Shown piece by piece: positions 1 to 10,330 of a DNA stretch of 64,000 nucleotides (the first letter of the stretch is position 1; each line of letters starts with the position of its first letter). The notes beneath the pieces were generated by a model. The model saw only the letters and a program-made list of their open reading frames with translations. It searched no databases and was not told where the DNA came from. The DNA comes from Actinomadura sp. NAK00032 (lineage in GTDB: Bacteria; Actinomycetota; Actinomycetes; Streptosporangiales; Streptosporangiaceae): NCBI RefSeq assembly GCF_013364275.1, contig NZ_CP054932.1, positions 1,922,001 through 1,986,000 of the forward strand, read 5' to 3'. The position numbers and the translations under genes were made by a program.

Positions 1-38
1 GGCTCGCGCTCGGCTCGCGCTCGGCTCGCGCTCGGCTC
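1..38. repeat. 11-bp tandem repeat at window edge
   Basis: Three exact copies of GGCTCGCGCTC followed by a partial fourth lie immediately downstream (on the minus strand) of the first gene. The array may continue beyond the window. No function can be assigned. Confidence 0.8.
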
Positions 39-50
39 GTGGCCTCGGCG

Positions 51-1076
51 TCAGCTGAGGCCGTTGAGCTTGGCGATGCGGCGCTCGTACATGCGGATGA
101 TGTCCTCGCGGGCGGCGTGCCGGCGCTCGTACTCGCGCAGCAGCTTCACCTGCTCGACCGTGAGGCCGCGCAGGCGCGCGCGCAGCTGCGGCAGCGTGGC
201 GGCGTCGTAGTCGGGCACGGGCAGGTCCGCGGCGATGTGCTCGGCCTCCGCCGGTGCGGCGGGCCTGTTCTCCGGCTTCGGCTCGAACGCCTTCCCGTCC
301 TTGGCGACCGCTTCGGCGGTCGTCTCGTCCGACGCCTCCGCGGGCGCGGCCTCGGCGGCCGGCTCCGGCTTCGCCGGCTTCGCCGGCTTCGCGGGTTTCG
401 CCGGCTTGGCGGGCTTCGCGCGCGGCGCGGGCTCGGCGGCCTCCGGGCTCGGCGCGGGCTTGGCCTGCGGCGCGGCCTCGGGCGCCGGCTCGGCGGGCTC
501 GGGACTCGGGGCCGGCTTCGCGAGCGGCGCCCGCCCGTCGGCCGGCGCCTCCTCCTCGGACTTGGCGTGCCGGCGGCCCAGCGCGCCGGGCTTGGCGGGC
601 TTCGGCGGCGGGCCCGGACGGGCGTGCTTCGGCCGGTGCCGCGTGCCCGCCTCGGCTTCGGCCTTCGGTGCGGCCTCGGCCTTCGGCTCGGGCTTGGCCA
701 CGGCGCCGGGCTTGCCGACGGAGATCTCCGCGCCGGCGGCGCGCGTGCCCTCGCCGCGCGCGGCGGCCGGCCGCCCCGCGGGCCGGGTGCGGCGCACCGG
801 CTCGGGCTCGGGCTCCTCGCCGCGCACCCGCTCGGCGACGCGCTCGACGACCTTCTCGGCCGTGCCCTGCACGTCGTCGCGCAGCCGCCCGAGCACCGGC
901 TTCACGCCGCCGCCCTGGGTGATCTCCTTGTAGTCCCTGGTGACCCGGTCGCCGAGCAGCAGCGCCCGGCCGACGCCGAACATGGCCAGGCGGACGGCGT
1001 GCAGCGGGAGATCGCGAACCTGCTCGCCCACCGTGTCCCGGACCTGCTCCTTGAGGCGGCGCGGCGATTTCGTCAT
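51..1076 (-). CDS. Lipid droplet-associated-type protein with Pro/Ala/Lys-rich middle
   Basis: About 341 residues. The N-terminal 60 residues form a short amphipathic region ([17 protein letters not shown]). The middle of about 200 residues is Ala/Pro/Lys/Glu-rich with an AKP tandem repeat. The C-terminus, [17 protein letters not shown] followed by [20 protein letters not shown], matches the conserved tail of actinobacterial proteins annotated as lipid droplet-associated. A longer reading frame begins at 1142, but ATG at 1076 is preceded by AGGAAGAG at good spacing, so it is preferred. Divergent from ispH. The molecular role is unknown; the family call rests on the C-terminal motif only. Confidence 0.7.
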   Translation of the reverse strand: MTKSPRRLKEQVRDTVGEQVRDLPLHAVRLAMFGVGRALLLGDRVTRDYKEITQGGGVKPVLGRLRDDVQGTAEKVVERVAERVRGEEPEPEPVRRTRPAGRPAAARGEGTRAAGAEISVGKPGAVAKPEPKAEAAPKAEAEAGTRHRPKHARPGPPPKPAKPGALGRRHAKSEEEAPADGRAPLAKPAPSPEPAEPAPEAAPQAKPAPSPEAAEPAPRAKPAKPAKPAKPAKPAKPEPAAEAAPAEASDETTAEAVAKDGKAFEPKPENRPAAPAEAEHIAADLPVPDYDAATLPQLRARLRGLTVEQVKLLREYERRHAAREDIIRMYERRIAKLNGLS

Positions 1077-1219
1077 CGACTCTTCCTCTTCCTGCCTCGT
1101 CTGGTGAACTTCACTCTGCCCCACGGGTGCGATCGCGGTCACCCCGGGTTAATGGATTTCTGTCCAAAGACACCGTGGAGTCGGTCACAGCCAGGTCACT
1201 CCCACGATCCGGTGACTCG

Positions 1220-1225
1220 TACGAT
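1220..1225 (+). promoter_or_regulatory. -10 box of ispH, leaderless arrangement
   Basis: TACGAT ends 7 bases before the ispH ATG at 1232, so the predicted transcript starts on or next to the start codon. No Shine-Dalgarno sequence precedes the ATG. No good -35 is visible. Confidence 0.6.
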
Positions 1226-1231
1226 AGGGGC

Positions 1232-2197
1232 ATGACCGCCAACAGCCAGCGCCGTGTCCTGCTCGCCAAGCCGCGTGGTTACTGCGCAGGCGTCGACCGG
1301 GCCGTCCAGACGGTCGAGATCGCCCTGGAGAAGTACGGGGCGCCGATCTACGTCCGCAAGCAGATCGTCCACAACGTCCACGTCGTCAAGACGCTGGAGG
1401 AGCGCGGCGCGATCTTCGTGGACGAGACCGAGGAGGTGCCCGAGGGGGCGATCGTGGTGTTCTCCGCGCACGGCGTCGCGCCCGCCGTGCACCAGGAGGC
1501 CGCGGGGCTGAACCTGCGCACCATCGACGCGACCTGCCCGCTGGTCACCAAGGTCCACAAGGAGGCGGTCCGCTTCGCCGCCGACGACTACGACATCCTG
1601 CTCATCGGCCACGAGGGCCACGAGGAGGTCATCGGCACCACCGGCGAGGCGCCCGACCACATCCACCTCGTGGACGGGCCCGGCGACGTCGCCAACGTGA
1701 CCGTCCGCGACCCCGACAAGGTCGCCTGGCTCTCCCAGACCACGCTGTCGGTCGACGAGACCGTCGCCACCGTCGAGAAGCTCCGCGAGCGGTTCCCCAA
1801 CCTGATGGACCCGCCGTCCGACGACATCTGCTACGCCACCCAGAACCGGCAGGTCGCCGTGAAGGAGATGGCGGCGCAGTCGCAGCTCGTCATCGTCGTC
1901 GGGTCGACGAACTCCTCCAACTCCGTGCGGCTCGTCGAGGTCGCCAAGGAGCACGGCGCCGACGACGCCCACCTCGTCGACTACGCCGAGCACATCGACC
2001 CCGCCTGGCTGGAGGGCGTCACGACGGTCGGCGTCACGAGCGGCGCCTCCGTCCCGGACGAGCTGGTCCAGGAGGTCCTCGCCTGGCTGGCCGAGCGCGG
2101 CTTCGGCGCGGCGGAGGAGATCGAGTCCGTCTCCGAGCACATGCGCTTCTCCCTCCCGAAGGAACTCCGCAAGGACCTCCGCATCACGCCGGTCTAG
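1232..2197 (+). CDS. ispH: 4-hydroxy-3-methylbut-2-enyl diphosphate reductase (LytB/IspH)
   Basis: 321 residues, the normal family length. The enzyme performs the last step of the non-mevalonate pathway, reducing HMBPP to IPP and DMAPP with a [4Fe-4S] cluster. The three cluster cysteines are present at residues 18 ([10 protein letters not shown]), 102 (DATCPLV) and 200 ([11 protein letters not shown]). The reading frame extends upstream to 1127, but conservation starts at [18 protein letters not shown] and a -10 box sits just ahead, giving the start at 1232. Monocistronic: the next gene is convergent. Confidence 0.97.
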   Translation: MTANSQRRVLLAKPRGYCAGVDRAVQTVEIALEKYGAPIYVRKQIVHNVHVVKTLEERGAIFVDETEEVPEGAIVVFSAHGVAPAVHQEAAGLNLRTIDATCPLVTKVHKEAVRFAADDYDILLIGHEGHEEVIGTTGEAPDHIHLVDGPGDVANVTVRDPDKVAWLSQTTLSVDETVATVEKLRERFPNLMDPPSDDICYATQNRQVAVKEMAAQSQLVIVVGSTNSSNSVRLVEVAKEHGADDAHLVDYAEHIDPAWLEGVTTVGVTSGASVPDELVQEVLAWLAERGFGAAEEIESVSEHMRFSLPKELRKDLRITPV

Positions 2198-2200
2198 ACC

Positions 2201-2222
2201 CGGCGCCGCGTGGCGGGCGCCG
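2201..2222. terminator. Possible bidirectional hairpin terminator
   Basis: CGGCGCC and GGCGCCG pair across an 8-base loop in the 26-bp gap between convergent ispH and the DUF6542 gene. No U-tract follows, so this is a weak call. Confidence 0.4.
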
Positions 2223-2223
2223 C

Positions 2224-2838
2224 TCAGTCCACCTCGCCGTGGTGGAGGCGGCGCTCCCCCGTCGTCACGGGGGACTCGTCCCACCGGACGGGGTTCTCGT
2301 TCTCCTCCTTCTCGAACAGGCGCATCCCGGCGAGCTTGTCGCGCAGCTCGCGGACGTTGGTCATCAGCCCCCGCGCCAGGCAGATCACGAGGACCAGCAG
2401 CGTCCCGAAGAACAGCCACGGCGCGGTGGCCGCCAGCGCGGTCAGGACGCCGACCGTGACGCCGCGCAGCAGCGAGCCGTCGCCGAGCGCGGTGGCGAAC
2501 ACGACGATGACCGTGGCGGCGAAGAACACCAGCGGCGGGCTGACGACGAGCGTGAGCAGGTCGGCCGGGCGCGTCGCGAACGCCGCGAGCGCGCAGCCGA
2601 TCGCGAATCCGGCGCCGGCGAGCAGCGGCACCTCGAACCAGCGCGACAGCAGCCCGCACAGCACCCCGACGGCGAACATCACGACGATGCCGCCGCGGCC
2701 GGTCAGCGTGACCGGGCTCCCGGCGCCGGCCGAGCGCGCGCGCGAGCGCGGGGCCGCGGCGCCGTGCTGACGTCCCACTGCACCCTCCGGAGCCGGCGGG
2801 GCGCCGCCGGGCGCACCGCGTGCCGTCGATGAACTCAT
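2224..2838 (-). CDS. DUF6542-type polytopic membrane protein
   Basis: 204 residues. The N-terminal 45 residues are a disordered Ser/Pro/Ala-rich segment. About five hydrophobic helices follow (for example GGIVVMFAVGVLCGLLSRW, and LLTLVVSPPLVFFAATVIVVF), with a charged cytoplasmic tail. Size and layout match the actinobacterial DUF6542 family, whose function is unknown. The start at 2838 overlaps the rmuC stop codon (ATGA) and is preceded by AAGGGGTGG, so the gene is translationally coupled to rmuC. The DUF number is from memory of the family pattern. Confidence 0.75.
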   Translation of the reverse strand: MSSSTARGAPGGAPPAPEGAVGRQHGAAAPRSRARSAGAGSPVTLTGRGGIVVMFAVGVLCGLLSRWFEVPLLAGAGFAIGCALAAFATRPADLLTLVVSPPLVFFAATVIVVFATALGDGSLLRGVTVGVLTALAATAPWLFFGTLLVLVICLARGLMTNVRELRDKLAGMRLFEKEENENPVRWDESPVTTGERRLHHGEVD

Positions 2839-4199
2839 CGCCACCCCTTCGCCCCGGGGAACCGGCGCCCCGCACCGCCCGGTTCGCCCCGCTCCTGCGC
2901 GTCGCGCCGGTCCGCCTGCTCGGGAATGGCCTGTGAGCCGAAACCTACCGCTTCGGGCGCCGGGGCGGGCTCGGCCTCGTCCTCCAGGGGGTCGCCCTCG
3001 GCGGTCAGTTCGGCCGCCGAGAGCGCGCGCGGGCTCTCCTCCACGGGGCGGGGGCCTTCCAGGCCGTCCTCGACCACGCCCAGCTCGTTCAGCTTGCGGG
3101 CGCTGACGAGCACGCGCGTCTCCAGCGAGCCGACCGTCCGGTTGTAGGACTTGATGGCTCCGGTGAGGGCGCGCCCCAGTTCGTCGACGTGCTGGCCCAT
3201 CGTGCCGAGCCGCTCGTACAGCTCCTTGCCCAGCTCGAAGACCGCGCGCGCGTTCCTTGAGAGGGCGGCCTGCTGCCACGCGTAGGAGGCCGTCCGAAGC
3301 ATGGTGATGAGGGTGGTCGGCGTGGCGATGTGCACCCGCCGCCTTATCGCGTACTCCAGCAGGCCCGGGTCGCGGTCGAGCGCCGGGGCGAGGAACGCCT
3401 CCCCGGGGATGAACAGGACGACGAACTCCGGGGCCGGGCTGAACGCCTGCCAGTACGACTTCGCCGCCAGCCGGTCGACGTGGTCGCGCAGGTGGCGGGC
3501 GTGCGCGTCCAGGCGGACCGGGTCGCCGCTCTCGGCGGCCTGCAGGTAGGCGGCAAGGGAGACCTTGGAGTCGACGACGATGCTCTTGCCGCCGACCAGC
3601 CGCACGACCATGTCGGGACGGACCGTCCCGTCGGCCGTGACGGCGCTGGCCTGCTCGTCGAAGTCGCAGTGGTGCGCCATGCCCGCCAGCTCCACGACCC
3701 GGCGGAGCTGCAACTCGCCCCACCGGCCCCGCGCCTCGGGCCGCTGCAGCGCCCGGACCAGCGACTGGGTCTCGCGGCGCAGCTGGTCGGAGCTCTGCCG
3801 GACGAAGTCGACCTGCTTGGCCAGCATCGCGTGCGACTCCCGGCGGCCCGTCTCGACCTCGCGGAGTTGCTCCTCCACCTTGGCGAGGGTCTCCTTGAGC
3901 GGCGCGACCAGGTGCTCGACGGCCTGCTGGCGGCGCTGCAGCTCGCCCGCCGCCTCCACGCCCGCGGCCTTGAGCCGCGCGTCCGCCAGTTCGAGGAACC
4001 GCTGGTTGCTGGCGTCCAGCGCCTTCGCGGACAGGTTCTCGAAGTGCTCGGCCATCCGGTCCTCGGCGTAGGCGAGCTTCTCCTCGGCGGCCCGCGCCCG
4101 CGCGATCAGCGCGCCCTGCCGGCCCGTCGCGAGCGCGTACCCGGCGACGGCGCCGAACACGGCGCCGACGAGCAGGCCGGCGAACAGCGCGAGGTCCAT
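2835..4199 (-). CDS. rmuC: DNA recombination protein RmuC
   Basis: 454 residues. It has an N-terminal membrane anchor (residues 4-24), then a long coiled coil to about residue 150. The RmuC nuclease-like domain follows, with RGRWGELQLRRVVELAGM and the DSK core (SIVVDSKVSLAAYL) of a PD-(D/E)XK fold. The C-terminus is Glu/Pro-rich. RmuC limits inversion recombination at short repeats in E. coli. First gene of a two-gene operon with the downstream membrane protein (4-base overlap); divergent from ychF. Confidence 0.93.
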   Translation of the reverse strand: MDLALFAGLLVGAVFGAVAGYALATGRQGALIARARAAEEKLAYAEDRMAEHFENLSAKALDASNQRFLELADARLKAAGVEAAGELQRRQQAVEHLVAPLKETLAKVEEQLREVETGRRESHAMLAKQVDFVRQSSDQLRRETQSLVRALQRPEARGRWGELQLRRVVELAGMAHHCDFDEQASAVTADGTVRPDMVVRLVGGKSIVVDSKVSLAAYLQAAESGDPVRLDAHARHLRDHVDRLAAKSYWQAFSPAPEFVVLFIPGEAFLAPALDRDPGLLEYAIRRRVHIATPTTLITMLRTASYAWQQAALSRNARAVFELGKELYERLGTMGQHVDELGRALTGAIKSYNRTVGSLETRVLVSARKLNELGVVEDGLEGPRPVEESPRALSAAELTAEGDPLEDEAEPAPAPEAVGFGSQAIPEQADRRDAQERGEPGGAGRRFPGAKGWR

Positions 4200-4328
4200 C
4201 CGCTCATCGTGACAGCGCGGCGGCGAAGCGCGATCGCGACGCGCCGGGATGCCGCGGGTCGCCCCGTCCCGGACATTCGGCGGAACCCGCGGAGGTAACG
4301 GGCAGTACGCGGGGCGCGCGGGCGCCCA

Positions 4329-4334
4329 TAAACT
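4329..4334 (+). promoter_or_regulatory. -10 box of ychF, leaderless arrangement
   Basis: TAAACT ends 9 bases before the GTG at 4343. There is no ribosome-binding site in between, so the transcript is predicted to be leaderless or nearly so. Confidence 0.5.
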
Positions 4335-4342
4335 TGACCGCC

Positions 4343-5434
<1,092 letters not shown>

Positions 5435-5908
5435 CCGCCGCCGCGGAGGGGCTGTCAGGGTCCGGCAAGGGCCGTGACCAGTGTGATTTTGGCAACAGCG
5501 GGTCTTTGAGGTGCCGCTGGGGCGGGCGAGGCCGGTGAGCTGCCGTTTTGCCATGTGATGTCGCGTATCGGCCAGTTTGTCGGATTCTTTCGGGAATGGA
5601 TTGCGCCCGTCACCGCCACCCGGTCACCAAGCAACGACCGAGTCGCGCCGCTTGTCCGGAACCTGGACCTGCGCACTCTTCGGAGCCTTGGATAGGGGAT
5701 CGTCACCGTTTGGCAATCTTCCCCGTTCCTGTTGAGGTGGATTGCATTATCCACAACCGCGCGCCGGGGCTGTGCTTCGCTGCGATGCGCTGGAACAATT
5801 GACGCCCGTGGTTACCCTGGGCCCGAAGGTGGGTTCGGAAAAGCCACCGGAACATGACCAGGCACACAGGACCGCGCCGACCGGGGGCGAGGCGCGAGCG
5901 GAGGCAGG
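5435..5908. other. 474-bp intergenic region upstream of the T4SS-like operon
   Basis: Lower in GC than its flanks. It contains AT-richer patches near 5500-5600 and 5700-5810 (TTTGGCAA occurs twice, ATTGCATTAT once), which fit a promoter region for the gene at 5909. No convincing gene, hairpin or -35/-10 pair can be fixed by eye. Short reading frames on both strands here lack codon bias. Confidence 0.5.
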
Positions 5909-6934
5909 ATGGCTCGCAGGTCGGCCGTGGGACGCGGCCGTGACACCGCCGTAGTCGAGGAGACCGCGGCGCCCGTCCGGGCGCTCGCGTCCTCCGTCGA
6001 CCCCTCGTGGGACCTGCCCGAGCGGGACGGCCGCCGCGGCGGGTCCGGCGGCGGCGGCTCGCGGGGCGGCCGCTGGGGCGGGTCCGGCGGGCGCTGGTGG
6101 GTGTGGGTCGGGCGCGCCGTGCTGTGGGCGCTGATCCTCGTCATCCTCGTCAACGGCGTCCGCGCCCCGTTCGAGCGCTTCACCGCGAGCGACTCCGGCG
6201 GCGGCGCCGCGTCCCCGTCCAAGCCGCCGCGCAGCGCCGGGTTCCCCAGCAGCGCCGCGGGCGCGTTCGCCATCCAGTTCGCCAACGTCTATCTCAACTA
6301 CGACCAGAAGACGGCCCCCGCCCGCGAGGTGCGATTGCGCACCTTCCTGCCCGACGGCGCCGACGCGCAATTCGGCTGGAACGGCGTCGGGAAGATGCAG
6401 GTGCAGTCCGTCCAGGTCGCCGGAGTGGACGCCCGCGACGCCAACAACGCGACCGTCACACTGCTCGCCCGCACCGCCGACCGGTGGCTGCGGCTCGCCG
6501 TTCCCGTCTACGCCGACAAGAGCGGCTCCCTGGTGGTGTCCGCCCGCCCCGCACTGCTTCCCCCGCCGACCAAGGCGCAGCTTCCCCAGGGCGGCCTCGA
6601 AGACCGCGACACCGCGCTCGAGAACGAGCTCAAGCCCTTCCTCGGCACCTTCTTCCCGGAGTACGCGTCCGGCAACCAGGAGGCCCTGTCCCGCTTCTCC
6701 GCCGGGACGACCATCACCGGCCTCGCCAAGTCCGTCACGTTCGTGCAGGTCAAGGAGGTCATCGCGCCGAAGGGAGCCCAGGGCGAGCGGTCCGTCACCG
6801 CGACGGTGGTGTGGCAGCCCGCCGGAGGCGGCGGCGGCGAGCTGGAGCAGAGCTACCAGCTCACCATGGTCAAGAAGGGCACGACCTGGCTCGTGCGCGA
6901 CATTCGCGGCAGCACCGAACCGAACGCGTCATGA
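5909..6934 (+). CDS. TcpC/VirB8-like conjugal transfer protein
   Basis: 341 residues. A cytoplasmic Gly/Arg-rich stretch of about 70 residues is followed by one transmembrane helix (WWVWVGRAVLWALILVILV), then an extracytoplasmic part. That part carries two NTF2-like regions (FAIQFANVYLNYDQKTAPAR and LEDRDTALENELKPFLGTFFPEYASG), the hallmark of Gram-positive TcpC/VirB8 proteins. It should be an assembly scaffold of a type IV secretion-like channel. It opens an operon running to 17132. GGAGGCAGG precedes the ATG. Family assigned from topology and the FFPEYASG-type segment. Confidence 0.8.
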   Translation: MARRSAVGRGRDTAVVEETAAPVRALASSVDPSWDLPERDGRRGGSGGGGSRGGRWGGSGGRWWVWVGRAVLWALILVILVNGVRAPFERFTASDSGGGAASPSKPPRSAGFPSSAAGAFAIQFANVYLNYDQKTAPAREVRLRTFLPDGADAQFGWNGVGKMQVQSVQVAGVDARDANNATVTLLARTADRWLRLAVPVYADKSGSLVVSARPALLPPPTKAQLPQGGLEDRDTALENELKPFLGTFFPEYASGNQEALSRFSAGTTITGLAKSVTFVQVKEVIAPKGAQGERSVTATVVWQPAGGGGGELEQSYQLTMVKKGTTWLVRDIRGSTEPNAS

Positions 6935-6994
6935 GAGGCCGCGAATTGAAGAACGCAACCCCCGCATCCGCCGACCGAGGAAGGTAGAACATCG

Positions 6995-7279
6995 ATGCTG
7001 CATCACCTCATGGCGTCGATTCCGCTCGATCTCCTGGCGGCACCCGACGACGAACTCAAAACCGACCAGCTGGCCGAATGGCTCCGCCAGATATTCGGTC
7101 CGCTGTTCCTCGTGATCGTCTCCATTGTGGCGATCTTCTTCCTGTTCACCCGCGAGATCACGCGATTCGTGCAATTCATCGTGCTGGCGATCGGCATCGG
7201 AGTGATCTTCTACGTGCCGAAGATCATCGAGACCACGGCCAAGGCGATCGCCACGGCACTCGGTGTGGACGTCTCCTGA
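6995..7279 (+). CDS. Small two-helix membrane protein (TcpD-like)
   Basis: 94 residues. An amphipathic N-terminus is followed by two transmembrane helices (GPLFLVIVSIVAIFFLFT and FVQFIVLAIGIGVIFYV) and a short tail. Size, topology and position directly after a TcpC-like gene match the small membrane component of Tcp conjugation systems. A VirB2-like pilin role is an alternative. The start has GAGGAAGG at 6979-6986 upstream. It sits in the same operon as its neighbours. Confidence 0.65.
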   Translation: MLHHLMASIPLDLLAAPDDELKTDQLAEWLRQIFGPLFLVIVSIVAIFFLFTREITRFVQFIVLAIGIGVIFYVPKIIETTAKAIATALGVDVS

Positions 7280-7321
7280 CCCGGGGAGGCTCGGCGCTCG
7301 CGCAGGGAGGGGAGTAGGGGC

Positions 7322-10300
7322 GTGGATCTGCCCACGTACACGAACATCTGGCGCATCGAGAAGCGGCTGTACAAGCTGTACGACCTGCGGCTGCCCATGC
7401 CGCTGCCGCTCGTCCAGATCGGCGTCTTCCTCGGCGTGTTCGTGCCCTGGATCCTGCTGCTCAGGCTTGTCGGCGTCCCGTTCGAGTCGCCCTGGCACGT
7501 GCTGTACATCGTTCCGCCGGGCGTCCTGACCTGGCTGGCGACGCGCCCGGTCATCGAGGGCAAGCGCCTCACCGAGCTGCTGCTCTCGCACAGCCGCTAC
7601 CTCGCCGAGCCCCGCACCTGGTGCCGCCTCACCCCGATCCGCGAGCCCCGCGAAGTGGTGATCGTCGCCCGCGTCTGGCGCCGCGCCGAGGGCCCCGCCC
7701 CGGTCGCCGCGGCCGAGCGCGCCGCGATCAAGTCCCGCCGCAAGCGCCGCCACGCCGACCCCGAGCCCACCCCGCTCCCGGCCCGCCTGCCCCGCCCCGC
7801 GACCGCCGCGGCGCCCCCGCCCCTCGTCGAGTACGCCGCCCAGCAGGAGCCGGCCGCGGCCCCGCCCAAGGCCTGGCGCCGCACCACCCGCGACATCTTC
7901 CACGAGGACGACGTCCTGCCGCTCCCCACCGCCGAGATGGAACGCCCCCCGGCCACCCCCCAGCTGGAGACCCCGCCGGGCTCCGGCAAGCGCGCCCTGG
8001 CCTCCGGCGTCCGCCGCCCCGGCGCCCCCGCCGAGATCTGGCAGGCCGCCCCCGCCACGCGTCCCGACATCCGCCGAGCCGCAGAAGAAATAGCCAACGG
8101 CCCCCGCCCCGCACTGCCCAACCACCCGACCCCGCCCCAGGCGCCCCCACAACCGTCCCCCGCGCGCCCCTCCCACGCGCCCGGCGTCCCGGTGGCAGGC
8201 CCCGCAGCCAACGCCCCTTCCCCGGAGCCAGCACCACCAGAGGCGACGCAACACCCAAGCCCGACACGCCCCCTCCACGCACCCGGCGCTCCGCCCCCCG
8301 GCCCCACTGCAACGGTCGGCTCCACGCCGGAGCCAGCACGATCCGACCGGCCGCGACAACCAGGCATCACCAATCCGACCGGCCCCTCTACGGCCGATGC
8401 CGGCGCGGCAGGCGTACCTGCGTCAGAACCAGCGCCGTCCGATCGGACACGGCAGCCGAGCCCCACCCAACCGACCGACGTTCCTGCGGCCGGCCCCGCG
8501 AGCGAGGCTTCGCCCAGGGCGGCGTCGCCTGAGGGGACGGGGCAGCCGACCCCTGCGCCCCCCATCCGTGCGACTGGTGTTCCGGCCCCCAGCCCCGCTG
8601 CGACGGGCGTGCCTGCGTCCGAGTCGGCACGGTCCGATCGGACGCGTCAGCCGGGCAGTGCTGATCCGACCGGCGCTCCTTCGGCCGGTGCCGGTGCGGC
8701 GGGCGGGTCTTCGTCCGAGTCGGCGCGGCCCGAGGGGACGGGGCAGCCGATCCCTGTGCGTCCCGTGCGTGCGACTGGTGTTCCGGCGCCCGGCCCCGCT
8801 GCGGCCAGCGGGTCCGCGTCGGAGGCGGCGCAGGCTGATCGGACGCGTCAGCCGGGCAGTGCTGATCCGACCGGCGCTCCTTCGGCCGGTGCCGGTGCGG
8901 CGGTCGGGTCTTCGTCCGAGGCGGCGGCCTCTGAGGGGACGCGGCAGCCGGGTGCTGGCCGGTCGAGCGATGGTTCTGCAGGGCCGGTTCCGGCTGGGGC
9001 TGGTTCCGGGGTGGAGGCTGGGCAGCGGGTGCGGGCTCCTGAAGGTGGGGAGCCGGGGGATAAGAGAGTTGCTGGGGCTCGGGCGCCGGTGCCTCCGCCG
9101 CCGCCTTGGGCGCCGCCCGTTACGCGGCCCGATGTGCCGATGGTGCCCGGGGCGTTCGGGGCGCCGCCTCGGCCGGTGCCGCCGGCGCCGCGCCGGGAGC
9201 CGCCCAAGCCGTGGTCGGAGGGGCTGTCCCGGCCGCAGCGTCCAGCTGCCGAGTCGGCGGAGGCGCAGCCCGTGCGGCAGGTGCCCCCTCCGGCGCAGCA
9301 GGTGCCGCCGCCGGCGCCGCCGGTGGAGGAGCAGGCGCCGCCGCGGGAGGTGCGGTCGCAGCCGGCCTCGCCCGTGCGGCCGCGGCCGCTGCCGCCGCCG
9401 CCCGCGCCGCCGCCGTCCGGGCCCGCGATCACGCCGCCGGGGCCGGATCACGAGGTCAGCACCGGCGGGTTCCGGCGGCTCATCCACACCGTCGGCGGCG
9501 GGCACGGCGAGGTCGACGCCGAGTACCAGCAGCGGCTCCAGCAGCCGTTCCACGGGACGCGGCACGTCGTCGTGCTCGGGTGCACCGGGGGCGCGGGGCA
9601 GACCGTCACCGCGCTGATGCTCGGGCACACGTTCGCGCAGCACAACGGGGAGCCCGTCGTCGCGATCGACGTGAACCCCGGGCCGGGCGCGCTGGCCCGC
9701 CGGACGCGCAGCGACACCAACGAGACGCTGACCGGGCTCATCACGCGCGCCGACCAGGTCGGCAGCCTCACCGCGATGCGGCGGTACACCTCGCAGGCCA
9801 AGTCCGGGCTCGATGTGATCGCGGCGGGCAAGAACCCGCTGCAGGCGCTCGACGACCGCGACTACGCGCTCGCGATCCGCACGATCGACAAGTTCTACTC
9901 GGTGACGCTGCTGGACGCGGCCGCCGCCGTGGTCGCGCGGGTCCTGCCGTACGCCGACCAGATCGTGCTGGTGGCGCCGGCCAGCGCCGACGCGCCGCGC
10001 GCCGTCGCGATGACGTTCGAGTGGCTGGACGGCCACGGCTACGAGGAGCTGAGATCACGCGCCGTGACCGTCATCAACGGGGTGAGCCGCCGCAGCATGG
10101 ACGACGTCGAGCAGGCCGAGGCCGTGGCGCGCGGCAGATGCCGGGCCCTGGTGCGCATCCCGTGGGATGATCACCTCAGCATGGACCGCGCGCCGCGCAA
10201 CGAGCTGAAGTCGTTGCGGACGCCGACGCGGCGTGCCTACCTTGCCCTGGCCGGCGTCGTCGCCGGCGGTTTCACCGTCATGCCCGAGCGTTACCAGGAG

Positions 10301-10330
10301 CTTCAGCAGGAGCAGGAGGCCACCCGATGA
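7322..10330 (+). CDS. TcpE-like membrane domain fused to proline-rich linker and MinD-like ATPase
   Basis: 1002 residues in three parts. Residues 1-130 resemble TcpE: basic N-terminus with YTNIWRIEKRLYKLYDLRLP, then two hydrophobic helices. Residues 130-700 are a low-complexity Pro/Ala/Ser/Thr linker with 65-67-residue internal repeats. Residues 740-1000 are a ParA/MinD-type ATPase (HVVVLGCTGGAGQTVTALML, VVAIDVNPGPGALARR, YSVTLLDAAAAV). The P-loop lysine that should follow GGAG is glutamine, so nucleotide hydrolysis may be impaired. The layout recalls EspI-like proteins of secretion systems. The GTG start follows GGAGGGGAG. Its stop overlaps the next start (ATGA). Confidence 0.8.
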   Translation: MDLPTYTNIWRIEKRLYKLYDLRLPMPLPLVQIGVFLGVFVPWILLLRLVGVPFESPWHVLYIVPPGVLTWLATRPVIEGKRLTELLLSHSRYLAEPRTWCRLTPIREPREVVIVARVWRRAEGPAPVAAAERAAIKSRRKRRHADPEPTPLPARLPRPATAAAPPPLVEYAAQQEPAAAPPKAWRRTTRDIFHEDDVLPLPTAEMERPPATPQLETPPGSGKRALASGVRRPGAPAEIWQAAPATRPDIRRAAEEIANGPRPALPNHPTPPQAPPQPSPARPSHAPGVPVAGPAANAPSPEPAPPEATQHPSPTRPLHAPGAPPPGPTATVGSTPEPARSDRPRQPGITNPTGPSTADAGAAGVPASEPAPSDRTRQPSPTQPTDVPAAGPASEASPRAASPEGTGQPTPAPPIRATGVPAPSPAATGVPASESARSDRTRQPGSADPTGAPSAGAGAAGGSSSESARPEGTGQPIPVRPVRATGVPAPGPAAASGSASEAAQADRTRQPGSADPTGAPSAGAGAAVGSSSEAAASEGTRQPGAGRSSDGSAGPVPAGAGSGVEAGQRVRAPEGGEPGDKRVAGARAPVPPPPPWAPPVTRPDVPMVPGAFGAPPRPVPPAPRREPPKPWSEGLSRPQRPAAESAEAQPVRQVPPPAQQVPPPAPPVEEQAPPREVRSQPASPVRPRPLPPPPAPPPSGPAITPPGPDHEVSTGGFRRLIHTVGGGHGEVDAEYQQRLQQPFHGTRHVVVLGCTGGAGQTVTALMLGHTFAQHNGEPVVAIDVNPGPGALARRTRSDTNETLTGLITRADQVGSLTAMRRYTSQAKSGLDVIAAGKNPLQALDDRDYALAIRTIDKFYSVTLLDAAAAVVARVLPYADQIVLVAPASADAPRAVAMTFEWLDGHGYEELRSRAVTVINGVSRRSMDDVEQAEAVARGRCRALVRIPWDDHLSMDRAPRNELKSLRTPTRRAYLALAGVVAGGFTVMPERYQELQQEQEATR
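8441..8960 (+). repeat. Imperfect tandem repeat, period 195-201 bp, in the linker region
   Basis: Units begin with GATCGGAC at 8441, 8636 and 8837 (spacing 195 and 201 bp, both multiples of three). The copies starting at 8636 and 8837 are nearly identical for the first 70 bases and then diverge. The period preserves the reading frame, which indicates in-frame expansion of the disordered linker. Confidence 0.8.

Noticed and set aside
1196..2875. 559-codon open frame antisense to ispH
   Set aside because: Typical shadow frame of a GC-rich gene. The product is Arg/Asp/Val-rich with no domain, and the ispH frame is clearly real.
5455..5754. 99-codon minus-strand ORF in the ychF downstream gap
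   Set aside because: No codon bias, no start signal and no recognisable motif. It is more likely non-coding promoter sequence.
7322..7700. Separate tcpE gene upstream of an independent ATPase gene
   Set aside because: The frame is open through the linker to the ATPase without a stop, and no internal start with a ribosome-binding site was found.
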